This document shows, piece by piece, positions 1-6,618 of a stretch of DNA of 21,106 nucleotides. Source of the stretch: a virus; IMG/VR virus record IMGVR_UViG_3300003823_000021, positions 1-21,106 of that record. One strand, 5' to 3'. Numbering within the stretch: position 1 is the stretch's first letter; every line of letters begins with the position of its first letter. A program made the translations under genes and the position numbers. Below the pieces are notes generated by a model that saw nothing but the letters and a program-made list of their open reading frames with translations, had not been told where the DNA came from and did no database searches.

Positions 1-204
1 GGTATGTCGGCGGCGGACGGCGCCTTTGCGTCTAGGGGGCGGGGATTCTCATGGTCCATCTCCGGGTGGGCTGGATGCGTATCGTAACAGGCGCACTGCC
101 CTGCCCCCTTTACACCCACGCACAGGCCGGCTACAGGAATGGCCATGAACACGACAGCGCCTCGACCGACGACCTGAGGGCGTAGCCACTGGCTACGCTC
201 GGAT
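1..204. other. Leader without a convincing gene; hairpin before tRNA-Pro
   Basis: No reading frame here looks coding. One frame is open from base 1 to a stop at 85-87 and another from base 2 to about 150, but neither gives a recognisable peptide, so a truncated upstream gene cannot be excluded. At 181-197 there is a perfect 7-bp hairpin (CGTAGCC, loop ACT, GGCTACG) ending seven bases before tRNA-Pro. It has no T-tract, so it is not an intrinsic terminator; a role in tRNA 5' processing is only a guess. A packaging site could lie here because terminase genes follow, but nothing in the bases shows one. Confidence 0.35.
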
Positions 205-280
205 CTGGGTGTAGCTCAAGTGGTAGAGCGCCTGCCTTGGGAGCAGGAGGTTGTAGGTTCAAGTCCTGTCACCCAGACCA
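205..280 (+). tRNA. tRNA-Pro (anticodon TGG)
   Basis: A complete 76-nt cloverleaf. The acceptor stem CTGGGTG/CACCCAG pairs at all seven positions and begins with the C1-G72 pair typical of bacterial proline tRNAs. The D-arm is GCTC/GAGC with loop AAGTGGTA, and U8 and A9 are present. The anticodon stem CCTGC/GCAGG carries loop CTTGGGA, giving anticodon TGG (238-240). The variable loop is 5 nt. The T-arm has the standard TTCAAGT loop, two G-U pairs at its base, and the CCA end is encoded. It would read CCA and probably other CCN codons. It is followed by the candidate ribozyme and by a second tRNA about 0.9 kb downstream. Confidence 0.96.
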
Positions 281-299
281 GTTTGAAATCGAAGTAGAA

Positions 300-469
300 G
301 AGAAGATAGACCGTGGGTGCGCGTGGGAGTACAGCGCACATCTGGCCCGGAACCCGAAACGGCTGACGATTGCCTGAGATGGCATGAAACGCGAAAGCGT
401 CCCGTGGAGTCCTCCGATCCGGGGAATAACTGAGGACCTGAGGCCCACATACCCACGATCTATCTTCTT
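300..469 (+). other. Long imperfect inverted repeat enclosing the ribozyme
   Basis: Bases 300-317 and 452-469 are complementary over 18 positions, with one G-U pair at the outer end and one C-A mismatch (311 against 458). In RNA this makes a long stem closing a domain of about 170 nt. Inside it, TGCGC (318-322) pairs with GCGCA (334-338), and the hammerhead occupies 346-423. GTCCTC (409-414) can also pair with GAGGAC (432-437). That pairing would cross distal stem I, so it implies either a pseudoknot or an alternative fold. The right arm ends two bases before an ATG at 472 and 41 bases before the preferred start of the next gene. Confidence 0.7.
346..423 (+). ncRNA. Candidate type I hammerhead ribozyme
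   Basis: The strand carries the hammerhead core in the right order. CTGACGA (363-369, consensus CUGANGA) is followed by stem II TGCC/GGCA (371-374 with 381-384, loop TGAGAT). Next come GAA (386-388) and stem III ACGC/GCGT (389-392 with 397-400), closed by a GAAA tetraloop. C401 is the H17 position, so cleavage is expected between 401 and 402. Proximal stem I is ACGG/CCGT (359-362 with 402-405). After an internal loop stem I continues as CCCGGA/TCCGGG (346-351 with 418-423). With stems II and III closed by loops and stem I open, this is the type I arrangement. One flaw is that the first stem II position is T370 opposite T385, where most hammerheads have G-C. The internal loop of stem I and loop II could supply the usual tertiary contact. 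Self-cleavage is inferred, not shown. Confidence 0.78.
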
Positions 470-510
470 TTATGGAAGCTATCACCCAGACCAACATATC
501 GAGGGTAGTT

Positions 511-732
511 ATGGGCGACGATGTCGAAGCGATGAAGTCCAACCGCAAGCTGCAGTCGGCCATGAAGAAGCGCCGGCTTGAGGCTGAGCACAATGAGCGG
601 ATGGAGAAGCTGTACGCTTATTACGCCGGCACCGAGGTTCCCCTCAGTCGCGTGGCGCAGCGCCTCGGCGTGGGCGAGATGGTTGCGATGAAGAAGCTGT
701 CAGACTATGGGCGTCGTGTTTCGCCGGATTAG
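511..732 (+). CDS. Small HTH-like protein, function unknown
   Basis: A 73-residue basic protein. I prefer ATG 511, which has a GAGGG purine run about seven bases upstream, over the in-frame ATG 472, which has no SD and sits at the foot of the long RNA stem. Residues about 9-38 are a charged, probably helical segment rich in Lys, Arg and Glu. Residues about 45-66 (from LSRVAQRLGVGEMVAMKKL) have the spacing of a helix-turn-helix, with a central LGVG turn. I do not recognise the family. A DNA-binding or regulatory role is inferred from the fold pattern only. It lies between the candidate ribozyme and the HNH gene, and its frame uses many G/C-ending codons. Confidence 0.6.
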   Translation: MGDDVEAMKSNRKLQSAMKKRRLEAEHNERMEKLYAYYAGTEVPLSRVAQRLGVGEMVAMKKLSDYGRRVSPD

Positions 733-774
733 CTTATTTTCTTGTAGCAGAGCATCTCACTTTAAGGTAGTGTT

Positions 775-793
775 CTTCCTCTCGGCGAGGAAG
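775..793 (+). promoter_or_regulatory. Hairpin sequestering the HNH ribosome-binding site
   Basis: CTTCCTC (775-781) and GAGGAAG (787-793) form a perfect 7-bp stem with loop TCGGC. The right arm contains the SD sequence GAGGA of the next gene, whose ATG is at 798, so a folded transcript would hide that SD. In T4-type phages, homing endonuclease genes such as I-TevI are known to be translationally repressed by hairpins over their ribosome-binding sites. The same logic is inferred here. Confidence 0.65.
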
Positions 794-797
794 TATT

Positions 798-1190
798 ATG
801 CCCACGCACAAAACGTACCCATGCCTAAACTGCGGAGTCACAGTTACTCGGGTGAACACGATGGGCAAGTATTGTTCGAACAAGTGCCAGCATGCGCACA
901 CCAGAGCGCAGAAAGTCACTTGCGGAACAGCAAGCCATGCCTCCGTCAGGCGGTACCTTTTGGACACTCGCGGGAGGCAATGTCAAGAGTGCGGCATTGA
1001 AGGATGGAACGGCAAGGCGCTGACATTCGAGCTTGAGCACATTGACGGGAACGGGGACAATAACAACCTTATCAACCTATTGATACTATGCCCGAACTGC
1101 CACTCGCAGACGGATACGTACAAAATCCGCAATAGGGGTAACGGCCGTCACCAGAGAAGGGTGCGGTACGCCGAGAAAAAGAGTTTTTAG
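798..1190 (+). CDS. HNH endonuclease, probably homing-type
   Basis: A 130-residue protein with two zinc-ribbon-like parts. An N-terminal CxxC pair (CLNCG, residues 9-13) is followed by a CxxxC (YCSNKC, near 25-30). The C-terminal HNH unit has CQECG (near 62-66), ELEHIDGNGDNNNLINL (near 78-94) and CPNCHSQ (near 98-104). The EHIDG His and the later Asn and His give the metal-binding, DNA-cleaving site of the HNH family. SD GAGGA lies 5-7 bases before ATG 798, inside a hairpin. Base composition is visibly lower in G+C than in the neighbouring structural genes, consistent with recent acquisition. The TAG stop (1188-1190) directly abuts tRNA-Thr. It may be a free-standing homing endonuclease. Alternatively it may be a packaging partner, since HNH proteins encoded beside terminases are known in some phages, for example HK97 gp74. 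Confidence 0.9.
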   Translation: MPTHKTYPCLNCGVTVTRVNTMGKYCSNKCQHAHTRAQKVTCGTASHASVRRYLLDTRGRQCQECGIEGWNGKALTFELEHIDGNGDNNNLINLLILCPNCHSQTDTYKIRNRGNGRHQRRVRYAEKKSF

Positions 1191-1266
1191 GCTTCAGAAG
1201 CATTGCTGGCGATGCGCCGGATTTGTAACCCGGAGACAGGGGGTTCGATTCCCTCCTGAAGCACCA
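1191..1266 (+). tRNA. tRNA-Thr (anticodon TGT), slightly atypical
   Basis: A 76-nt cloverleaf with perfect acceptor stem GCTTCAG/CTGAAGC, D-stem GCAT/ATGC and anticodon loop TTTGTAA, giving anticodon TGT (1224-1226) for ACA codons. The T-arm loop is TTCGATT and CCA is encoded. Two departures from canon are visible. Position 8 is A instead of the almost universal U, and the bottom pair of the anticodon stem is an A31-C39 mismatch. Both could lower folding stability or be repaired by modification. The 5' end follows the HNH stop codon with no spacer, so RNase P processing would cut the shared transcript exactly behind the HNH reading frame. Confidence 0.9.
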
Positions 1267-1361
1267 CTCGATCCCCACATCCGGCACCATTCTCTTCTGT
1301 CACTTCCCAAGAGGCGGCTGATCCATTACATATTGGGCCGTTACGCGAAGAGACGAGAGCT

Positions 1362-1967
1362 ATGCCCAAAAAACCACCAGCCGAGCCGAGACTCTCGAAG
1401 AGCCCGTTGGCGCGCATGCGCCCTGACGGCGGGGTTATTCCGCTCCCTACGCCTGCGCACGAATACGACGACGTGACGGCCGCGATGGTCGAGCGCCTGC
1501 GCGCTGGTGGCCTGCGCAAGGATCAGGTGGCCAAGCTGGTCGGGGTGAGCCTGCCCACGGTCGAGAAGTATTACGGCGAAGAGATGCAGGCCGGCACGTC
1601 GTCCCTGATGACGAAAATCGCCTCGAACATGGCCGTCATCGCGCAGGATCCGGGGCACAAGCAGTCTGTCGTGGCCGGCAAGTTCATGCTGAGCCGGCTG
1701 ATGCCCGAGGTGTTCAGCGAGAAGCAGCAGATCCAGTTTCTGGGCAAGGACGGTCGGCCGATTGACCCTCAGCAGACGACCACGCTCGACCCTTACCAGT
1801 TGACCGACGAGCAGCGTTACGCGCTGCGCGAGGCGGTGTCCGGCGTGCTGCGCGAGGCCATCGACGAGGCCAGCGGCTATCGGCAGTCTCAGGTTCCGGA
1901 GGCTGACTACACGATGATTTCGGACGGGACCGACGAGGCGGAAGTCGAAGAGATCGACGACGAATGA
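1362..1967 (+). CDS. terS: Terminase small subunit (TerS-like)
   Basis: A 201-residue protein immediately before the large terminase gene, with which it shares an ATGA overlap. Residues about 52-71 (RKDQVAKLVGVSLPTVEKYY) read as a helix-turn-helix, the DNA-recognition element expected in small terminase subunits. The middle (about 75-120) is helical and could form the oligomerisation core. The C-terminus is strongly acidic (EAEVEEIDDE), a common feature of segments that contact the large subunit. TerS forms a ring that binds the packaging site and stimulates TerL ATPase activity. The assignment rests on position, size and the HTH. ATG 1362 has only a weak purine run (GAGAG) upstream. Confidence 0.82.
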   Translation: MPKKPPAEPRLSKSPLARMRPDGGVIPLPTPAHEYDDVTAAMVERLRAGGLRKDQVAKLVGVSLPTVEKYYGEEMQAGTSSLMTKIASNMAVIAQDPGHKQSVVAGKFMLSRLMPEVFSEKQQIQFLGKDGRPIDPQQTTTLDPYQLTDEQRYALREAVSGVLREAIDEASGYRQSQVPEADYTMISDGTDEAEVEEIDDE

Positions 1968-3688
1968 GCCGGTTGATCGACATTGGGGGTGGGGTTCTGA
2001 TCGACCCGAGCGAGCAGCTTCGGCTTCTCGAGCGGTACGATTACGAGAACAGCCTCTATGACTTTCTGGTCGGCGCGTGGCAGCACATTGACGCCTCGCC
2101 GTGGAAGGACGGCTGGCCGATTGAGGCTGTGGCCGAGCACCTGCAGGCCGTGGTCGATGGCGACATCAAGCGGCTGGTGATCAACATCCCTCCGCGTATG
2201 GGCAAGTCATCGATCACGTCTGTGGCCTTCCCGGCTTGGACGTGGGCGCAGACGGAACGGTCGGCCACCTCGGGGCCTCAAGTCCAGTTCCTCTGCGCCT
2301 CATACGGTTCGTCTCTGGCGATGCGCGACTCCGTGAAGTGCCGCCGACTGATCGAGAGCCCGTGGTACCAGCGGTATTGGGGCGACCGCTTCAAGCTGAC
2401 GTCCGACCAGAACACCAAGGGGCGCTTCCTGAACGATCAGCGCGGCGAGCGCCTGATCACCTCGGTCGATGCGAAGATCACCGGCGAGGGCGGCTCGATC
2501 ATCATTGTGGACGACCCGAACGCGGCGAATGAGGCCTTCTCGGAGGCCAACATCCAGTCCACGATTGACTGGTGGGACGGGACGATGAGCACCCGCCTCA
2601 ACGACCAGAAGACCGGCGCGATGATCGTGATCCAGCAGAGGCTGGCCGAGAACGACTTGACCGGCCACATCCTCGACAACGACACCGAGGGCGAGTGGAC
2701 CCACCTTGTGCTGCCGATGCGGTACGAGTGGGAGCGCCACTGCTCGACGGTCATCGGTTGGGAAGACCCCCGCGGCTGCGACGACGACGGAGAGCCGCTG
2801 GTCAAGATCGGTGAGACAGGGGTCCGTGAGCCTGTCTCGCACAAGGCCGAGGTGGCTCTGAAGGAGCGGCAGGGCGAACTGCTGTGGGATGAGCGGTTCG
2901 GCGAGAAGGAAGTGGCCCGTCTGGAGCGCGTGCTGGGGCCGTATGGCGCCGCCGGCCAGTTGCAGCAGCGCCCCGACCCGCCGGGCGGCGGCGTGATCAA
3001 GCAGGAGTGGTGGAACCTGTGGGAGCACAAGGCCTATCCGGGGATGGATTTCATCTTGGCATCCCTCGATACCGCCTACACCACCGTCAATTCCAATGAC
3101 TTCTCGGCCTTGACCGTCTGGGGTGTGTTCACCGAAGACTTCAAGGCGCAGGAGATCCGGTCCTTTATGAAGGGATCGGGGGCCAGACAGGTCGAGCGCA
3201 CCTACGTTGAGGGCTCGCCGAAGCTGATGCTGATGCACGCGTGGCAGGAGCGGCTCGAGTTTCACCAACTGATCGAGAAGGTGGCCGACACCTGCCGGCG
3301 TTTGCGTGTAGATAAGCTGCTGATTGAAAATAAGGCCGCGGGTATTTCTGTGTCGCAGGAAATGCGGCGACTGTATAGCAGCGCAAGCTGGGCTGTTCAG
3401 TTGTCCGATCCGAAGAGTATGGACAAGCTATCGCGCCTCATTTCTATTCAGCATCTTTTTGCAGAGGGTTTGATCTTTGCGCCTGACTATTCGTGGGCGC
3501 AGGAAGTCATCAATCAGGTCGCGATGTTCCCGAAGGGGAAGCACGACGACTTGGTCGATACTGTGAGCATGTCGATCCGACACTTGCGCGATCTGGGGCT
3601 TCTGACCCGCACCGCGGAACGAATGGAGGAACTTGAGTCGCTGAAGGTGTACCCCGGCAAGGGGCCGGTGCCGCTATATCCGGCGTGA
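1964..3688 (+). CDS. terL: Terminase large subunit (ATPase-nuclease)
   Basis: A 574-residue DNA-packaging motor. The N-terminal ATPase has Walker A PPRMGKSS (residues 76-83) and Walker B IIIVDDPN (179-186). The C-terminal RNase H-like nuclease has three acidic stations: LDTAYT (Asp369), LLIENKAAG (Glu455) and KHDDLVDT (Asp528, Asp529). Together these are the full set expected of a functional terminase that cuts concatemers and translocates DNA through the portal. Length is within the usual range. The start overlaps the terS stop by four bases. From about 3300 to the end of the gene the codon choice shifts to more T/A-ending codons than in the first 1.3 kb, a possible recombination trace. The nuclease residues remain intact across it. 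Confidence 0.97.
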   Translation: MSRLIDIGGGVLIDPSEQLRLLERYDYENSLYDFLVGAWQHIDASPWKDGWPIEAVAEHLQAVVDGDIKRLVINIPPRMGKSSITSVAFPAWTWAQTERSATSGPQVQFLCASYGSSLAMRDSVKCRRLIESPWYQRYWGDRFKLTSDQNTKGRFLNDQRGERLITSVDAKITGEGGSIIIVDDPNAANEAFSEANIQSTIDWWDGTMSTRLNDQKTGAMIVIQQRLAENDLTGHILDNDTEGEWTHLVLPMRYEWERHCSTVIGWEDPRGCDDDGEPLVKIGETGVREPVSHKAEVALKERQGELLWDERFGEKEVARLERVLGPYGAAGQLQQRPDPPGGGVIKQEWWNLWEHKAYPGMDFILASLDTAYTTVNSNDFSALTVWGVFTEDFKAQEIRSFMKGSGARQVERTYVEGSPKLMLMHAWQERLEFHQLIEKVADTCRRLRVDKLLIENKAAGISVSQEMRRLYSSASWAVQLSDPKSMDKLSRLISIQHLFAEGLIFAPDYSWAQEVINQVAMFPKGKHDDLVDTVSMSIRHLRDLGLLTRTAERMEELESLKVYPGKGPVPLYPA

Positions 3689-3699
3689 TGGAGGGCGTT

Positions 3700-4089
3700 A
3701 TGAACGAGTATGAGAGTGGGATCTTTGCCTTCGAGAAGGTGGTTTCCGGCGTTTTGGGGAAGACGAATGCGTCCCTTGAGGAGGCGGGCGTCGAATTTCG
3801 GATTGAGCGGTCCGACCAGATGGATGCGCGCCTTGCGGCCGACCGCGAGGCTGTCCGCGAGGCGGTTGGCGGGGCAATTTTCACCGCACGACTGAACGCG
3901 CAGCGCACCGAAGACCTGCGCCGGCGGTTGCTCGAAGAAATCGGCCGCGTTGACCATATTGCGGGGCTCGTCACCGAACAAAGTGCAAGAATGAGTCGCC
4001 TCTGGACCGAATTTGCTGCTATACCGGTCGCATTTCTTGAGATGGTCGGCGAAAAAGAAGAGGAAAAGGGCGTTGATGGACCCGAATAA
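3700..4089 (+). CDS. Small helical protein between terL and portal, unknown
   Basis: A 129-residue protein. I chose ATG 3700, four bases after GGAGGG, over GTG 3685 or ATG 3688, which overlap the terL stop without an SD. Residues about 30-105 are dense in Glu, Arg, Ala and Leu with heptad-like spacing, so an alpha-helical or coiled-coil fold is likely. No signal peptide or membrane segment is seen. The C-terminus is acidic then basic (GEKEEEKG). I do not recognise the family. Its place between terminase and portal suggests a packaging or head accessory role, which is inference. It overlaps the next gene by 14 bases. Confidence 0.72.
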   Translation: MNEYESGIFAFEKVVSGVLGKTNASLEEAGVEFRIERSDQMDARLAADREAVREAVGGAIFTARLNAQRTEDLRRRLLEEIGRVDHIAGLVTEQSARMSRLWTEFAAIPVAFLEMVGEKEEEKGVDGPE

Positions 4090-4285
4090 TCGCATCCTGT
4101 GTCATGCGACGGTTGACAGTGTGTCTGATTGCACTTGGGAGGTGACCGTCTGGGGCGAAAGTCCATTTGACGTCACCAGAATCTATACTCTGACGGCGAA
4201 AGATGATAATTCAGCCGCGTTCGAGGGCATCGAACGCTTCACCGCGGAGATGGAAGACGTCCGCGCAGGCAAATCGAAGGATTGA
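4076..4285 (+). CDS. Small beta-rich protein, unknown
   Basis: A 69-residue protein starting at ATG 4076, with AAGGG about five bases upstream and a purine-rich GAGGAAAAGGG stretch before that. A longer in-frame start at 4013 lies deep within the preceding gene and lacks an SD. The middle contains alternating polar and hydrophobic residues (CTWEVTVWG, TRIYTLTAKDD), suggesting a short beta hairpin. A helical end rich in Glu follows (FEGIERFTAEMEDV). No family is recognised. It is translationally linked to the gene before it (14-base overlap) and ends two bases before the portal start. Confidence 0.7.
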   Translation: MDPNNRILCHATVDSVSDCTWEVTVWGESPFDVTRIYTLTAKDDNSAAFEGIERFTAEMEDVRAGKSKD

Positions 4286-4287
4286 AC

Positions 4288-6618
4288 ATGGATAACGGCC
4301 TCGGTGCTCCCCTGATGAACATGCGAATGCCGGGGCCGGATCAGGAAGACCCCGATCTGGACTCGATTGTTATCTCCGACGCCGATCCCGAGCCCGACAC
4401 CCACAAGGAAGACGACAAGGGCAACGTCATCGAGATCGAGCACGCCGATGGATCGGTGACAATCTCGCTCGATGACTCGCCTTTGATCTCGGGCGAGGGC
4501 GGTGCCGGCGACGATGGCGGCTGGTTCGACAATCTGGTGGACAAGATCGACCCGATGGAGCTCTCGGCCATCTCCGAGACCCTGATCCGCGGCATCGAAG
4601 AGGACATCGAGAGCCGCAAGGACTGGATCGAGGACCGCACGCAGGGCCTGAAGCTGCTTGGCCTCAAGGTCGAGCTGCCGGGCGTCTCTGGCGCCTCCGA
4701 CGGCGCCCCTGTCGAGGGTATGTCACGCGTCCGCCACCCGCTTCTGCTCGAGGCCGTGCTGCGCTTTCAGGCCAACGCGCGCTCCGAGATGCTTCCGACC
4801 GACGGTCCGGTGAAGATCCGCGTCGATCAGGTGTCCGACACCCTACAGACCGACCAGTTGGCCAACGCTCTCGAGCGCGACTTCAACCATTACCTGACCT
4901 CCACGGCCACCGAGTATTATCCCGACACCGACCGCATGCTGCTGATGCTGGGCTTCGGCGGCACGTCCTTCAAGAAGGTCTACTACTGCCCGCTGCGCAA
5001 CCGGCCGGTGTCCGAGACCGTCGATGCCGACGACCTGATCGTCAACAACGACGCGACCGACCTCGACAACGCTAAGCGCATCACGCACCGGCTGATCATG
5101 CGGCCGTCCGTTGTGCGCCGCATGCAGATCCTCGGCGTCTACCGCGACGTGTCGCTGGGCGAGGCCAAGCCGCGCAACCTCGACTCGTTCCAGCGCGAGG
5201 AGAAGGAGCAGCAGGGGCTGGCGCCTGAGGCATCGAACCCCGAGGACCGCGACCGCGAGATCTACGAGTGCTACTGCGAGCTCGACCTCAAGGGGTTCGA
5301 GCACAAGTACAAGGGCAAAGTCTCCGGCCTCGAAGTGCCCTACTGTGTTACTATTGACGTTTCGTCGCGCGAGATCCTTTCGATTGTACGCAACTACGAT
5401 CAAGAGGATCCCGACAATCTGCCCGAAGCACGCAAAGTATTCGTCAAGTATACTTTCGTGCCGGGCATCGGGTTCTACGACATTGGCCTGCTCCACATCT
5501 TGGGGAACACGACAAACGCTATCACGGCTGCTTGGCGTGAGCTGCTGGACGCGGGGATGTACTCGAACTTCCCCGGCTTCCTCATGGCCGACACGGGGGC
5601 GAGGCAGAACACGAACATCTTCCGCGTTCCTCCGGGGGGTGGCGCGTTGGTGAAGACAGGCGGCCTGCCGATCAAGGACGCCATCATGCCGCTGCCGTAC
5701 CAGCCGCCCAACGTCGCGATGATGCAGTTGGTGCAGGACATGGCCCAGACCGGCATGCGGATTGGTGGCACGTCGGAGCTTCAGGTCGGCGAAGGCCGGG
5801 CTGACGCGCCAGTGGGGACAACGCTGGCCTTGATCGAGCAGGCCACCAAGGTTCTGGACTCGGTGCACAAGCGCATGCACGCGGCTCAGGCGCAGGAGTT
5901 TCAGGCCCTGAAGCAGCGGTTCCGCGAGTACCCGAACAGCTTCTGGGAGCGCAACAACCGGCCAAATCAGGACTGGGATCAGCAGACCTTCCTGCAGGCG
6001 CTGGAGAACTGCGATCTCGTCCCGCAGGCCGACCCGAACACCGCTTCGCACGGCCAGCGGGTGATGAAGATCATGGCCCTGAAGCAGCTCCAGCAGCAAA
6101 ACCCGTCGATGTACGACCCGATTGCGGTCGATACCGCGGCGCTGCAGGCAATCGGCTGGAGCAACCCCGAGCAGTTCCTCGTGCCGCCGAACGCGCAGGC
6201 CGCGCCGCCGCCCGAGTTGATCCAAGCTCAGGCCAAGATGAAGAACGACGAGACGGACGCTCAGGCGCGGATGATGGAGGCGCAGGCCAAAGTCGCCGAG
6301 ACGCAGGCCAAGATCCAGCAGGGCGCCTTCGCGCCGAAGCCGCAGGGCGGGCTGGGTGGCCCGGCTCAGCCGCAGGAACCGACGCCGATGCAGCTTGCGG
6401 AACTCAAGATCAAGCAGATGGATGCTGCGACCCGCGCTGAGGCCGTCGGGATCAAGCACCACGACACGATGGTCGAGGACCAGAACCGCGATCTGGACCG
6501 CCAGAGCCGCGAGCGTGTCGAGCTGATGCAGTTGGCCAAGGAAGTCTTGACCCACCCTGAAGGCGTTGCAGGCGCCGAGCGTGGCGTCAGCAAGCTCAAG
6601 AAGGACGTCAGCGAATGA
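4288..6618 (+). CDS. Portal protein, long type with coiled-coil tail
   Basis: A 776-residue protein. ATG 4288 is preferred because AAGGA lies six bases before it; a TTG two codons upstream has no better support. Residues about 1-90 are acidic and low-complexity. The body (about 95-600) has the pattern of large P22-like portals, for example IEEDIESRKDWIEDRTQGLK and VRHPLLLEAVLRFQANARSE, followed by a wing/stem region. The C-terminal 140 residues are Gln/Ala/Lys-rich with repeated AQAKxxE units, consistent with a coiled-coil barrel. Portals form the dodecameric ring at one capsid vertex, bind TerL during packaging and later the neck proteins. A stretch near 5340-5470 uses more T/A-ending codons than its surroundings. 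The stop overlaps the next start by four bases. Confidence 0.92.
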   Translation: MDNGLGAPLMNMRMPGPDQEDPDLDSIVISDADPEPDTHKEDDKGNVIEIEHADGSVTISLDDSPLISGEGGAGDDGGWFDNLVDKIDPMELSAISETLIRGIEEDIESRKDWIEDRTQGLKLLGLKVELPGVSGASDGAPVEGMSRVRHPLLLEAVLRFQANARSEMLPTDGPVKIRVDQVSDTLQTDQLANALERDFNHYLTSTATEYYPDTDRMLLMLGFGGTSFKKVYYCPLRNRPVSETVDADDLIVNNDATDLDNAKRITHRLIMRPSVVRRMQILGVYRDVSLGEAKPRNLDSFQREEKEQQGLAPEASNPEDRDREIYECYCELDLKGFEHKYKGKVSGLEVPYCVTIDVSSREILSIVRNYDQEDPDNLPEARKVFVKYTFVPGIGFYDIGLLHILGNTTNAITAAWRELLDAGMYSNFPGFLMADTGARQNTNIFRVPPGGGALVKTGGLPIKDAIMPLPYQPPNVAMMQLVQDMAQTGMRIGGTSELQVGEGRADAPVGTTLALIEQATKVLDSVHKRMHAAQAQEFQALKQRFREYPNSFWERNNRPNQDWDQQTFLQALENCDLVPQADPNTASHGQRVMKIMALKQLQQQNPSMYDPIAVDTAALQAIGWSNPEQFLVPPNAQAAPPPELIQAQAKMKNDETDAQARMMEAQAKVAETQAKIQQGAFAPKPQGGLGGPAQPQEPTPMQLAELKIKQMDAATRAEAVGIKHHDTMVEDQNRDLDRQSRERVELMQLAKEVLTHPEGVAGAERGVSKLKKDVSE

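Noticed and set aside
1-204. Packaging (cos/pac) site upstream of terminase
   Set aside because: Location is plausible but I see no defining repeat or cohesive-end pattern.
384-581. Plus-strand 65-residue frame starting inside the hammerhead
   Set aside because: No SD, begins in the ribozyme core, and overlaps the better supported HTH-like frame.
216-593. Minus-strand ORF with peptide VWVTGLEPTTSC across tRNA-Pro
   Set aside because: It is the antisense reading of the tRNA, a familiar artefact; it has no SD and no coding pattern.
1072-1290. Minus-strand ORF with CFRRESNPLSPGYKSG across tRNA-Thr
   Set aside because: Again the antisense translation of a tRNA gene and not a protein gene.
4843-6555. 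570-residue minus-strand frame opposite portal
   Set aside because: Shadow frame of a GC-rich gene; the plus-strand portal is clear and the peptide is a low-complexity Leu/Val/Arg/His mix.
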